Positions 1-7,913 of a stretch of 8,871 bases of DNA are shown piece by piece. The position numbers and the translations under genes are program-made. The notes beneath the pieces were generated by a model. That model made no database searches and had not been told where the DNA came from. It saw only the letters and a list, made by a program, of their open reading frames with translations. The stretch spans positions 1 to 8,871 of the forward strand of contig NZ_CALACG010000293.1 in assembly GCF_937890585.1 (NCBI RefSeq). Reading direction: 5' to 3'. Position 1 is the first letter of the stretch, and each line of letters begins with the position of its first letter. Origin of the DNA: an uncultured Campylobacter sp. GTDB taxonomy: Bacteria; Campylobacterota; Campylobacteria; Campylobacterales; Campylobacteraceae.

Positions 1-12
1 GATTACATCCTT

Positions 13-18
13 TATAAT
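13..18 (+). promoter_or_regulatory. Candidate -10 box (TATAAT) for the operon
   Basis: A perfect TATAAT lies 56 bases before the transporter start codon. Campylobacter sigma-70 promoters depend mainly on this element, with only weak -35 conservation. The -35 region would fall at or before the window edge and cannot be judged. In DNA this AT-rich a TATAAT can occur by chance, so this is a candidate only. Confidence 0.4.
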
Positions 19-41
19 GTCACTAAATTATTTTAAAAAAT

Positions 42-57
42 ATAACTTTATAGTTAT
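42..57. promoter_or_regulatory. Short inverted repeat between candidate promoter and ribosome binding site
   Basis: ATAACT (42-47) and AGTTAT (52-57) are perfect inverted copies around a four-base TTAT spacer. The element lies just before the Shine-Dalgarno of the transporter gene, so it could be a weak hairpin or a small operator. At six AT-rich base pairs per arm it could also be chance. Confidence 0.2.
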
Positions 58-61
58 TTCC

Positions 62-69
62 AAGGAAGG
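62..69 (+). promoter_or_regulatory. Shine-Dalgarno of the transporter gene
   Basis: AAGGAAGG precedes the ATG at 75 with a short spacer. It is a strong ribosome binding site and supports that start. The residues that follow immediately form a signal peptide, which agrees with this choice. Confidence 0.75.
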
Positions 70-74
70 TTAAG

Positions 75-1847
75 ATGAGAACTCTCTTATCTTTAATCAT
101 GGTGTGTGCTGCGCTACTTGCTAATGAGACTAATCTAAAAAATGAGTTAAACAATGAAGAGATTAGAGCGAATATGGCAAGCTCTTTTAACGAAAGCTCC
201 AACATAAATTTGCTTAACGAAAAACCAACTTCAGAAGGTAAGCTAAATTTAAACGAAACCCCATGCTTTAAAATAGATAAAATTTCACTTCTTAGTGAGA
301 ACGAAGTAGCTAGCTTTAACGCTAGCAGTGGTGCTGATGAGGCTATAATAAGAAAAGCATATCAAGATAACTTTTCTAAATTTAGCTCTATTTTAGAGAC
401 TAGCTTAAACAAGCTTGACTTTAAATCAGGCAGCTGTCTTGGCAAAAACTCTATCAATCTAATCATAAACTCTTTTAACAACGAGATAATAAAAAGTGGC
501 TATATCACTTCAAGTGCTAGCCTAGTTACAAAGAGTCTAAAAGATGCCAAGCTAGAGTTTGTGATAAATCTTGGCCTAATAGATGATATAAGCATCAATG
601 AGCTTGACACTCAAAGAAATAGAGCGAGCCTATTTAGCGCATTTGGTGAGTACTCTCATAAAAATAAACTAGCAAATATAAGAGATATCGAGCAGGCTCT
701 TGAGTCACTTCAAAACGTCTCGAAAAATGACGTTAGCATTAAATTCTTACCTTCAAATAGAGCTGGCTTTTCAAATATAGTGATCACTAGGGTTGATAGC
801 TTCCCACTAAAGGCTGCTATCAGCCTTGACAACCTTGGCTCAAAACAAAGCGGCAAGTACCAGGGCATGCTAAATTTAAGCACGCTAAATTTACTTGGAT
901 TTAACGAAATTTTTAGCTTCTCACGCGGCAAAGATATATTTAAAAAATATGAGGTCACAAATAAATTTAATGGCGCAAGTGATCACGGAGCTTCAAATAA
1001 CTACTATTACGGCTTTAGTATCCCATTTGGCTACTTTATGCTTGAGTATGAAAAGAGCAAGTATGACTACGCCCAGATCATAAATGCAGCCTACAATCTC
1101 TACACATATAAAGGTAGAAGCGAGAGTGACTCACTAAGCCTTGCTTATACATTTTATAGGGACTCAAATTTTAAAAATAGCGCTTATGTAAAGCTATTTA
1201 AGAGAAAAAATAAAAACTACCTAGAGGACTACGAGCTAGATAACCAAGCTAGAAGAAATGCTGGATATGAGGTAGGCGTAAAATCAAGCTACAACTCATA
1301 TAATCAAGCTTTTAGCGCCAAGCTGGCTTATAAAAAGGGCACTGGTATATTTAACTCACAGCCAGATCCTTTAGAAGATAGCGGCGAGGCAACATCTAGG
1401 TTTGCTCTAATAAATTTAAACCTGAACTACAAATATAAATTTGAACTTCCACTAAGCTACGATCTAAATATCAACGCAAGATATGGACTAAATAAACTAA
1501 GCTTGCAGGATAAATTTAGTATCGGTGGATACTACAGTGTTAGGGGATTTGACGGGGAGAGCTCGCTTGTTGGAAACCACGGAGTAAGCGTAAGAAATAC
1601 CCTCTCATATAACTACTATAAGAGCAACTCTATCTATGCAGGGCTTGACGCTGGCATGGTAAGAGCAGCAAGTAGTGGTATAAAGGATAAAAACACCCTT
1701 GCAGGATACGCCATAGGTCTAAGAGGCAGCATAAAAGCCTACAACAACCTAAGCTACGACATATCTGTCTCTAAACCTCTTTATAAACCAAAGAGCTTTG
1801 AAACTAAATCAACAAATGTAAATTTCATCATAAGCTACGAATTTTAA
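75..1847 (+). CDS. cdiB: Two-partner secretion outer-membrane transporter (ShlB/FhaC/HecB family, CdiB-like)
   Basis: This is a TpsB transporter that exports the large exoprotein encoded next to it across the outer membrane. Residues 1-16 form a short signal peptide, probably cleaved after ALLA. A low-complexity Asn/Glu/Ser linker follows. A ShlB-type POTRA domain starts near residue 63 and carries the Cys pair C64 and C121, with the family-like stretches CFKID and CLGKNSINLI. A second POTRA runs to about residue 240 (NIRDIEQALESLQNV). The rest is a beta-barrel: SLDNLGSKQSGKYQG starts it, and IGGYYSVRGFDGE near 482-495 is the conserved loop-6 motif (R490). The chain ends in Phe, as outer-membrane barrel proteins usually do. 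At 590 residues it has the normal family length. Only nine bases separate it from the exoprotein gene, so they are surely one transcript. The TpsB family call is firm. The CdiB name rests on the toxin/immunity module downstream. Confidence 0.93.
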   Translation: MRTLLSLIMVCAALLANETNLKNELNNEEIRANMASSFNESSNINLLNEKPTSEGKLNLNETPCFKIDKISLLSENEVASFNASSGADEAIIRKAYQDNFSKFSSILETSLNKLDFKSGSCLGKNSINLIINSFNNEIIKSGYITSSASLVTKSLKDAKLEFVINLGLIDDISINELDTQRNRASLFSAFGEYSHKNKLANIRDIEQALESLQNVSKNDVSIKFLPSNRAGFSNIVITRVDSFPLKAAISLDNLGSKQSGKYQGMLNLSTLNLLGFNEIFSFSRGKDIFKKYEVTNKFNGASDHGASNNYYYGFSIPFGYFMLEYEKSKYDYAQIINAAYNLYTYKGRSESDSLSLAYTFYRDSNFKNSAYVKLFKRKNKNYLEDYELDNQARRNAGYEVGVKSSYNSYNQAFSAKLAYKKGTGIFNSQPDPLEDSGEATSRFALINLNLNYKYKFELPLSYDLNINARYGLNKLSLQDKFSIGGYYSVRGFDGESSLVGNHGVSVRNTLSYNYYKSNSIYAGLDAGMVRAASSGIKDKNTLAGYAIGLRGSIKAYNNLSYDISVSKPLYKPKSFETKSTNVNFIISYEF

Positions 1848-1850
1848 GGA
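1846..1850 (+). promoter_or_regulatory. Shine-Dalgarno of the exoprotein gene, overlapping the transporter stop
   Basis: AAGGA begins within the TAA stop of the upstream gene and lies six bases before the ATG at 1857. This suggests coupled translation. The surrounding word TTTAAGGATAAAA recurs exactly before the gene at 8239. Confidence 0.7.
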
Positions 1851-1856
1851 TAAAAT

Positions 1857-4800
1857 ATGCTAAAGAACAACCAAATTTCAAATGCACAAAAGCCTAGCCT
1901 TTTAACCATAGGTTTAAATTTCTACGTAAGTCTCTCTTTGCTACTTGCCACTTCACCAGCATTAGCAAATGAGCCAAGTATCATAGCTGATCCAGGTGCT
2001 AGTAACCGCCCTGATATACTAAAAGCTCCTAATGAGACGCTAATAATAAACATCACAAACCCTGATAGCAAGGGCGTCTCTATGAACGAATATAGTAGGT
2101 TTAATACGCCAACCACTGGCACTATCCTTAATAACTCTAACAAAAACATAGACACTAAGATAGCTGGCCAGATAGATGCAAACTATAGGCTAAATAAAGA
2201 GGCAAGCCTTATTATCAACAAAGTAAATTCGGCTGAGAAATCATCTCTAAAAGGAAATTTAGAGGTTGCAGGTAGCAGAGCTGATGTGGTTATAGCAAAC
2301 CCAAATGGCATAAGCGTAGATGGTCTAAATATGATCAACTCTCGCTCACTCACACTAACAACAGGCAATATCAATAAACTAAGTCCTAAAGAGATAGAGC
2401 TAATATCTGATAAGTCAATCGACATCGTAGGGGACGGCCTAAACGATAAGAGCAGCGACTATACTAATGTGATCTCAAATGCCATAAATTTAAACTCAAA
2501 TATCCACGCAAATGAGCTAAACATCATCGGTGAAAAGGCGGTTGCTTCAAGCAATGGCAAACTATATAACGACGTAAAAACTAAAAACCAAGAAAACAGC
2601 TTTAGCCTAGATAGTAGCGCACTTGGCGGTATGTATGCTAATAAAATCAAACTAGTTGGCACAAGTAATGGTGTAGGCGTAAATAATAATGGCCTAGTGA
2701 TAGCAAATAACAACATAGAGATAAGCCTTGATGGCGATATAGTTAATGCCGGCGCTATCGCTTCTAACAAAGATGCAAACATAAAAGCAAATACTATAAC
2801 AAACAAAGATGAAGCGCTAATAGGTGCAAAAAATACTCTTAACATAAAAGCAGATACTTTGGTAAATACCTCAAGTCAAATTTATGCTAAAGATATAAAT
2901 GTAGAGGCTAAAAAGCTGGTAAATAACTCAAGCTCGCAGGCTAGGGTGGATACAGTGCATAAACAAGGCACTATGCATCTAAAAAAAGAGGGTGTCAATA
3001 GATATAAGCTTGGCGTAAATTTAAAAGAACTAAAAGAAAAAATAAGTGTGAAACTAGCTAAGAAGCTAGGCAAAGATATAAGTGAGCTAGATGAAAACGA
3101 GGTAAATGAGCTAGTGTTAAAAGAGGCTATAAATAAAGATAGCGCTCTATATGCTCTAAATTTACACAAAGACTCACATCTAGTTGGCACTAGCCAAAAG
3201 ATATTTCACAACCTAAGACTAGACTATGATACAAATGAAGCACTAGTAGATACTAGTAGAGCAAAGAATAATGAACAAAAAAGAACTATCACATATAGTA
3301 TAGTTAAAGATGTTCTAAACGAAGATGATAAGGCAAATTTTATCCCAGGTAGCATAATAGCTAACAATGATATAAATTTAAATGTAAACGATGTCTTAAA
3401 CGATAAGAGTGTTATATATGCTGGAGGAGATCTAAAGCTAAATAGCGATAATGTAGAAAACATAGCTCTAATGCTAAATAACCACGTAAATAACTATAGC
3501 GTTTATAAATGGAAAGAGAAAAAGAAATGGTATAGGAGAGGATTTAAAAGCAAATGGGTAACTAAGGGCGGAAAAAGCACAAATTTTAACTTCTCATACA
3601 CAGATGTTGGCTTGCCAGCAGTCTTTGCAGCGGGCAATAATATAGTAGGAAGCACACAAGACTTTTCAAGTTATGCACTAAATGATGATATAAAGCTAGC
3701 AAATGTTGATCTGGATAAATTCTCTGAGCCAATATTTAATAGCCCAATTATTAAAAACCTAAATAGAAGAGTGAAAAACCAAGGGTATTACTACAGCCTT
3801 GATAGTATAAACTCAGCTTATATAGCAAACATCCTTGATAGTCTATATGAAGCAAGAAATGAGAGCATAAGTAAATTTAAAAAAGAGGCCAAAGATAAAA
3901 ACGTAAAAGCCTCAGCTCTAGTAATGGCAAATAACATAGACCTAGACGCCAAAGGCAACATAAGCCTAGCTGGCAGCGTAGTGGCTGATAATGTAAATTT
4001 AAATGCAGATAAAAAGATAAAGCTAAAAGGTGCAGAACTAGTAACTAGTAGAGATGCCAACATTGCGGCTAATGATATAGAGATAGATAGCTCTGATCTA
4101 AAATCTAAAAATCTAAGCTTAAATGCAAAGAATAATATAAATTTAGATCAAAGCAAATCTCAGTTTAGCAAAGTCTCTAACCTAGAAGCTACAAACGATA
4201 TAAATTTACAAGCTGGCAATGATATAAAAGTCTCTGGCTCAAATTTAGATGCGAGTAGAGATATAAATTTAAACTCAGGCAATAATATAGAGATAAAAGC
4301 AGATGAGTTTAGCTACACTCACCACGCAAGCTCTAAAGGTATGAAATTTGATGAGAGTGTAAAAAGAGTAAGCGCTGCAAATTTAGACGCTAAGGATATA
4401 AATTTAAATGCTAAAAATGCTCTTTTAGTCTCATCGTCTCATCTAAACGCACTAAAAGATATAAATTTAAATGCTAGTGACATCATACTAGCAGCACAGT
4501 CAAACACTAGCGAGGCAACCGCTATAAATAGCTCTAAATCGCTCCTTTCTAAAAAGCAAACCATAGATAGCGCCATAAGCTCAGAGGTAGTAAGCACTAG
4601 CCTAAAATCAGGCAATAATATAAATTTAAACTCAGCTAACGATATCTATCTAGTATCATCTAAACTAAAATCAGACAAAGATATAAATTTAAACTCAAAC
4701 AACAATATCCTCTTTGAAAATGGCTACAACGTAGAGGCTAGCTCACACTCTTCTAAAAAGAGCAAAATATCTTTAAACCCAAATGCCTTTTATAAGAGTA

Positions 4801-7800
4801 GCTTTGATCTTGTAGCAAATGGTAGCAAAAAGGCAGTTTATAGTACCATAGACTCAGGAAGTGATATAAATTTAAATGCCAAAGGTGCTCTTAGCCTAAA
4901 AGGTGCAAACCTAAATTCAGACAATGATATAAATTTAAACGCAGAGCTTATAACTATATCAAACACTAATGATGAAAGCTACCATAAAGAGGAGCACAAG
5001 AGTAGCAGAGTAGGTATCTTAAAGCCTAATGAAGTGCTAAAAGATATCGTTGTCGATCTAAAAAGAAAGCTAAACCCTCTAAAAGAGGCAAAAGATAAAT
5101 TTAGCTCTCTTAGCACACCTACATTTGTAATAGGAAAAACATCTACCAAATTTGAAAGCAACAGCCTAGAAGCTAAAGCCTCTAACATAAAAGCTGGCAA
5201 TAATATAAATATCAATGCCAATAAAGATATAAACATAGTAGCTTCAAATGTAGATGCTAAAGAGAACTTAAATTTAAAGGCTAATGAAGCGATAGAAATT
5301 TCATCGACAAATAGCATCTCTAATACCAAATCAGAATCTACATCTAGAAAGATTCTCGGCAAACAAAGCGCGTCAGCTAGCTTTAAAAATGAAGAGGTTG
5401 TTAGCTCAAATTTAAACTCCAAAAACATAAACATAGCCTCAAGCCAAGATACTACACTTATAGGCTCAAATATCAGCGCAGATGAGAGTCTAGATATAAA
5501 AGCTGATAATCTAAATTTACTCCCAGCCTCATATAGCTTAGAGAGCTCATCTAAATTTAAAGACTCAGGCTTTGGCGATCTAATAAAATCAAATGGTGAA
5601 GAGAGCAGCTCAAACTATAATCTTGCCATAAGCACACTATCGGCAAAAGATATAAGCCTAAGCTCAAATACCATAAATGCTCTAGCATCTGTAATAGAGG
5701 CTACTAATGTAGATGTAAATACAAAGCTTTTAAATTTAGTCTCATCAAAGAGCACATCTGTAAATACAACTCTAAGTAATAGCGCAGGAGTTTTAACAGC
5801 TACTATAAAAACAAAAGGCAAGATAGAAGAGGTAGAGATACCAGCTATCATCAAGGTAAAAGATAAATTTACACTAAATGGTAAAGATATAACAGACAAG
5901 CTAGACACTACAGCCTTTAAGGCTATAAACGACTCTTTAAACTCAGAGGAATTTAAAGAGGGAGTTATAAGAGAGTTAAGATCAAACTCAGATACTCCAA
6001 TAGATGAAGAGACGATAAATCAAGTAAAAGCAGTCCTAAATTCTAAAGAGTGGGAAGATAAGACAACTACTCTTAGTGGAATGGGAGCTCTAATAATAAC
6101 AGCCATCGTTACATTTCTAACAGCAGGAGCTGGAACCGCTGTAGCTGGAGCACTTGGAGCAGCTGCTAGCTCAACCGCAAGTGCAGCCATATCAGCTATG
6201 ACAACAGCTGTCATAGCAAACTCAACTGTTCAGCTAACAAACAACCTCTTATCTCATGGCAAGGTAAAATTTGATACATCATCCCTAGCTAAATCAGCCA
6301 TTAGTGCAGGGGTAGGCTCATATGTTAGTAGCTATATATCAAGTATAAGCACTCTAAGTAATACTAATATCATAAATACACCAACTTATACCTTCTCTTA
6401 TGCAGATCTACTAAGCTCCACATCAAACGCAGCAATAAACTCTGCCATCTATAAAACGAACTTTAAAGATGCACTACTATCAAATTTAATCTCTAAAGCA
6501 ACAGACAATGCTTACAAGGCAGTAGGAAGCTACTCAAGCAGTGAAGCAAATATAAACTCTAACTCACTATTTAAAGAATCAGGTCTAGGTAAGATAGCTC
6601 TTCACTCAGCCGTAGGAGCACTATCAGCAAAGCTATCTCATGAAAACGTTGCAGCTGGTGCATTAAGTGGGGCTGTAAATGAAGCACTATCTTCCATCTT
6701 ATATAAAGATACATCAAATATGAGCACTAAAGAGATAGAAGCTTATAACAACAAACGCCTACTAGCATCTCAGCTAATAGGCATAATAGCTGGAGGTATA
6801 GCTAATGGCGATAAAGGAGCAAACACAGGATATAAGATAACTACAAGTGCAGATACTTATAATAGACAGCTTCATCAAAGAGAAACCGATAAGATCAAAG
6901 AGCTATCAGAAATTTATGCAAAAGAAAAGAGTATATCACTGGATAAAGCAACGAGCATAGTAGCTAAAGCATATTATTCTAGTGTAGATAGTGACGCCAA
7001 CGACTTTTATATAAACAACCTAAGTAGTGATGAGTCTATAGAGATATTAAAAGCAAAAGAATTTATACAAGATAATTTAAATATCTCTAACAACCATTTA
7101 GTAAATGGTAATGATATATCAAACACATCTAAAAAAGAGTATTACGATAGGTATTCAAATTTACAAGGCTATAATGACAATAAAGACTTTTATGAAAAAT
7201 ACCTTAGCATAAAAGATCAAGATAATACTCTTAAATTCTCTGCCTCAGATCTAGCTTCTGGCTTTATAAAACCATATAAAGATATATTTGGCTATATAGT
7301 ATCTGATCCACTAAATAGCTCAAAAGATATCTTGCTAGGAGCTATAAACCCTATAGGATCAGGATATGAGCATGGATACCACTTAAGAGAAATTTATGAA
7401 AAAGTAAGTCTAGATAGCTTCTTAAAAGATGAAGCTGGCTATAATAAACATGGTGGTGAACTAGCAGGTAACGCAGTCCATGCGATAGCTTTAGGTGGCA
7501 AAGGTGTAAAGCTAGTTAAGGATAAGTTAGGCTCTTTAATCTTTGAAGATTTAGATACCATTGGCAGTAGTTTTTCTGGGTATGCCATTAAAAATGCTGG
7601 AGAAGTTAGCAGGGTTTTAAACAGAATAGAAAAGGGCGCTTCAAAAAATAGAGCTCCAGAGTTTGATGGTGGTAAAATAACTGAATATAATTTTTTGATT
7701 TCTGCTGAAAGATGGCTTGGAAAAGATTATATTTCATTACCAAATGGAAGATATGTTTCTAAAGATGGTACTAGGCAGATCAGGTATGGAAAACATGAAA

Positions 7801-7913
7801 CAATGTCAAAAAAACATCATGCCCATTTCGAGGTATATGACCAACCAATTAAAAGTGGTGGAAAAATAATAGAAAATACGGCTGTAGAAATTATTAGGGA
7901 TAGTGAAAAATGA
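1857..7913 (+). CDS. cdiA: Two-partner secretion exoprotein, CdiA/filamentous-haemagglutinin-like, with C-terminal toxin domain
   Basis: This is a TpsA exoprotein of 2018 residues, inferred to be a contact-dependent inhibition effector displayed on the cell surface. Residues 1-37 form an extended signal peptide ending ATSPALA. The TPS secretion domain follows to about 250, with INITNPDSKGVS near 65-76 and IANPNGISVDG near 146-156. A short repeat region (about 250-360) leads into a non-repetitive region (about 365-680). A long beta-helical region of DINLNA/NNINLNS repeats runs from about 684 to 1220. Residues 1280-1350 (KIEEVEIPAIIKVKDKF) resemble the segment after the repeats in CdiA proteins. 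An Ala/Gly-rich hydrophobic stretch at 1409-1454, followed by a DUF637-like region, begins the pretoxin part. NRQLH at 1669-1673 resembles Neisseria and Pasteurellaceae TpsA tails. The variable tip starts near 1900. I found no cysteine in the whole chain. No VENN motif is present. The protein is short for a CdiA, mainly through fewer repeats. The family is certain; the CDI role is inferred. Confidence 0.92.
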   Translation: MLKNNQISNAQKPSLLTIGLNFYVSLSLLLATSPALANEPSIIADPGASNRPDILKAPNETLIINITNPDSKGVSMNEYSRFNTPTTGTILNNSNKNIDTKIAGQIDANYRLNKEASLIINKVNSAEKSSLKGNLEVAGSRADVVIANPNGISVDGLNMINSRSLTLTTGNINKLSPKEIELISDKSIDIVGDGLNDKSSDYTNVISNAINLNSNIHANELNIIGEKAVASSNGKLYNDVKTKNQENSFSLDSSALGGMYANKIKLVGTSNGVGVNNNGLVIANNNIEISLDGDIVNAGAIASNKDANIKANTITNKDEALIGAKNTLNIKADTLVNTSSQIYAKDINVEAKKLVNNSSSQARVDTVHKQGTMHLKKEGVNRYKLGVNLKELKEKISVKLAKKLGKDISELDENEVNELVLKEAINKDSALYALNLHKDSHLVGTSQKIFHNLRLDYDTNEALVDTSRAKNNEQKRTITYSIVKDVLNEDDKANFIPGSIIANNDINLNVNDVLNDKSVIYAGGDLKLNSDNVENIALMLNNHVNNYSVYKWKEKKKWYRRGFKSKWVTKGGKSTNFNFSYTDVGLPAVFAAGNNIVGSTQDFSSYALNDDIKLANVDLDKFSEPIFNSPIIKNLNRRVKNQGYYYSLDSINSAYIANILDSLYEARNESISKFKKEAKDKNVKASALVMANNIDLDAKGNISLAGSVVADNVNLNADKKIKLKGAELVTSRDANIAANDIEIDSSDLKSKNLSLNAKNNINLDQSKSQFSKVSNLEATNDINLQAGNDIKVSGSNLDASRDINLNSGNNIEIKADEFSYTHHASSKGMKFDESVKRVSAANLDAKDINLNAKNALLVSSSHLNALKDINLNASDIILAAQSNTSEATAINSSKSLLSKKQTIDSAISSEVVSTSLKSGNNINLNSANDIYLVSSKLKSDKDINLNSNNNILFENGYNVEASSHSSKKSKISLNPNAFYKSSFDLVANGSKKAVYSTIDSGSDINLNAKGALSLKGANLNSDNDINLNAELITISNTNDESYHKEEHKSSRVGILKPNEVLKDIVVDLKRKLNPLKEAKDKFSSLSTPTFVIGKTSTKFESNSLEAKASNIKAGNNININANKDINIVASNVDAKENLNLKANEAIEISSTNSISNTKSESTSRKILGKQSASASFKNEEVVSSNLNSKNINIASSQDTTLIGSNISADESLDIKADNLNLLPASYSLESSSKFKDSGFGDLIKSNGEESSSNYNLAISTLSAKDISLSSNTINALASVIEATNVDVNTKLLNLVSSKSTSVNTTLSNSAGVLTATIKTKGKIEEVEIPAIIKVKDKFTLNGKDITDKLDTTAFKAINDSLNSEEFKEGVIRELRSNSDTPIDEETINQVKAVLNSKEWEDKTTTLSGMGALIITAIVTFLTAGAGTAVAGALGAAASSTASAAISAMTTAVIANSTVQLTNNLLSHGKVKFDTSSLAKSAISAGVGSYVSSYISSISTLSNTNIINTPTYTFSYADLLSSTSNAAINSAIYKTNFKDALLSNLISKATDNAYKAVGSYSSSEANINSNSLFKESGLGKIALHSAVGALSAKLSHENVAAGALSGAVNEALSSILYKDTSNMSTKEIEAYNNKRLLASQLIGIIAGGIANGDKGANTGYKITTSADTYNRQLHQRETDKIKELSEIYAKEKSISLDKATSIVAKAYYSSVDSDANDFYINNLSSDESIEILKAKEFIQDNLNISNNHLVNGNDISNTSKKEYYDRYSNLQGYNDNKDFYEKYLSIKDQDNTLKFSASDLASGFIKPYKDIFGYIVSDPLNSSKDILLGAINPIGSGYEHGYHLREIYEKVSLDSFLKDEAGYNKHGGELAGNAVHAIALGGKGVKLVKDKLGSLIFEDLDTIGSSFSGYAIKNAGEVSRVLNRIEKGASKNRAPEFDGGKITEYNFLISAERWLGKDYISLPNGRYVSKDGTRQIRYGKHETMSKKHHAHFEVYDQPIKSGGKIIENTAVEIIRDSEK
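1968..2610 (+). other. TPS secretion domain (haemagglutination activity domain) of the exoprotein
   Basis: This covers roughly residues 38-250 just after the signal peptide. It is the part recognised by the POTRA domains of the transporter, and it starts the beta-helix. The two landmark segments are INITNPDSKGVSMNEYSRFN (about 64-83), matching the N-proximal conserved block of FHA-type proteins, and IANPNGISVDG (about 146-156), matching the NPNG block. The domain limits are approximate. Confidence 0.85.
2958..3896 (+). other. Non-repetitive central region of the exoprotein; candidate receptor-binding region
   Basis: Residues about 368-680 break the beta-helical repeat pattern. They include a charged, probably helical stretch (about 389-425, with KELKEKISVKLAKKLGKD) and a Lys/Arg/Trp-rich patch at 551-571 (KWKEKKKWYRRGFKSKW). 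They also include a Tyr-rich segment (NQGYYYSLDS) near 642-651. In characterised CdiA proteins the receptor-binding domain and a Tyr/Pro-rich segment lie between the two FHA repeat regions. Position alone suggests an equivalent role here. No sequence match to a known receptor-binding class is visible. Confidence 0.45.
3906..5520 (+). repeat. FHA-2-type beta-helical repeats with a 63-base period
   Basis: The DNA word (g/a)atataaattta, coding for DINL or NINL, starts at 4134, 4197 and 4260. It returns as pairs at 4395/4458, 4617/4680 and 4863/4926. The spacing within the run and within each pair is exactly 63 bases, or 21 residues, which fits one turn of a right-handed beta-helix. Longer, less regular segments rich in Ser and Lys separate the pairs. 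These are degenerate protein repeats inside one gene, not separate mobile or regulatory elements. FHA-2 regions of CdiA take part in delivering the toxin across the target outer membrane. Confidence 0.8.
6060..6540 (+). other. Hydrophobic Ala/Gly-rich pretoxin segment with DUF637-like region
   Basis: Residues 1409-1454 are a long hydrophobic Ala/Gly/Thr-rich run (GALIITAIVTFLTAGAG and following). The next part carries GKVKFDTSSLAKSAISAG, which resembles the DUF637 haemagglutinin region placed before the toxin in many TpsA effectors. In CdiA proteins this zone stays unexported until contact and separates the stick from the toxin. The family assignment is from memory of the pattern, and the limits are approximate. 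Confidence 0.55.
7554..7910 (+). other. Variable C-terminal toxin domain of the exoprotein (candidate nuclease, CdiA-CT)
   Basis: Residues about 1900-2018 form the tip of the exoprotein, with the conserved-looking core at about 1938-2018. It contains SAERWLGKDY, PNGRYVSKDGTRQIRY (R1973, R1976), H1980-E1981 and the His-rich KKHHAHFEVYD with H1987, H1988, H1990 and E1992, followed by ENTAVEI. The core is basic, while the protein encoded next is acidic, as in toxin/immunity pairs. Several His, Arg, Lys and Glu residues close together in a small alpha/beta domain suggest a metal-independent RNase, perhaps of the BECR type. No fold was shown and no named family is claimed. Codon use differs from the rest of the gene: the Leu codons from about 7610 to 7740 are TTA, TTG and CTT, without the CTA that dominates upstream. 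Confidence 0.65.
7896..7900 (+). promoter_or_regulatory. Shine-Dalgarno of the immunity gene, inside the exoprotein gene
   Basis: AGGGA lies nine bases before the ATG at 7910 and within the last codons of the exoprotein gene. Together with the ATGA overlap this points to translational coupling of toxin and immunity. Confidence 0.55.

Noticed and set aside
75..125. Possible lipoprotein signal (IMVC) in the transporter
   Set aside because: Val directly before Cys does not fit the lipobox, and the chain ends as a normal signal peptide with ALLA. TpsB transporters are not lipoproteins.
4134..4937. Regular 63-base spaced repeats as a CRISPR array
   Set aside because: The repeats are in frame inside a gene, only about 12 bases are shared, and the 21-codon period matches beta-helix turns.
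4979..5434. Long open frame on the minus strand (151 codons) inside the exoprotein gene
   Set aside because: It is antisense to a well-supported gene with strong codon structure, has hydrophobic low-complexity content typical of reverse frames, and no clear ribosome site. The other minus-strand frames within 1922-6214 are rejected for the same reason.
7808..7814. Run of seven A in the toxin core as a phase-variation or frameshift site
   Set aside because: It simply encodes Lys-Lys in AT-rich DNA, and the frame is intact. Campylobacter phase variation mainly uses longer G/C runs, none of which is seen here.
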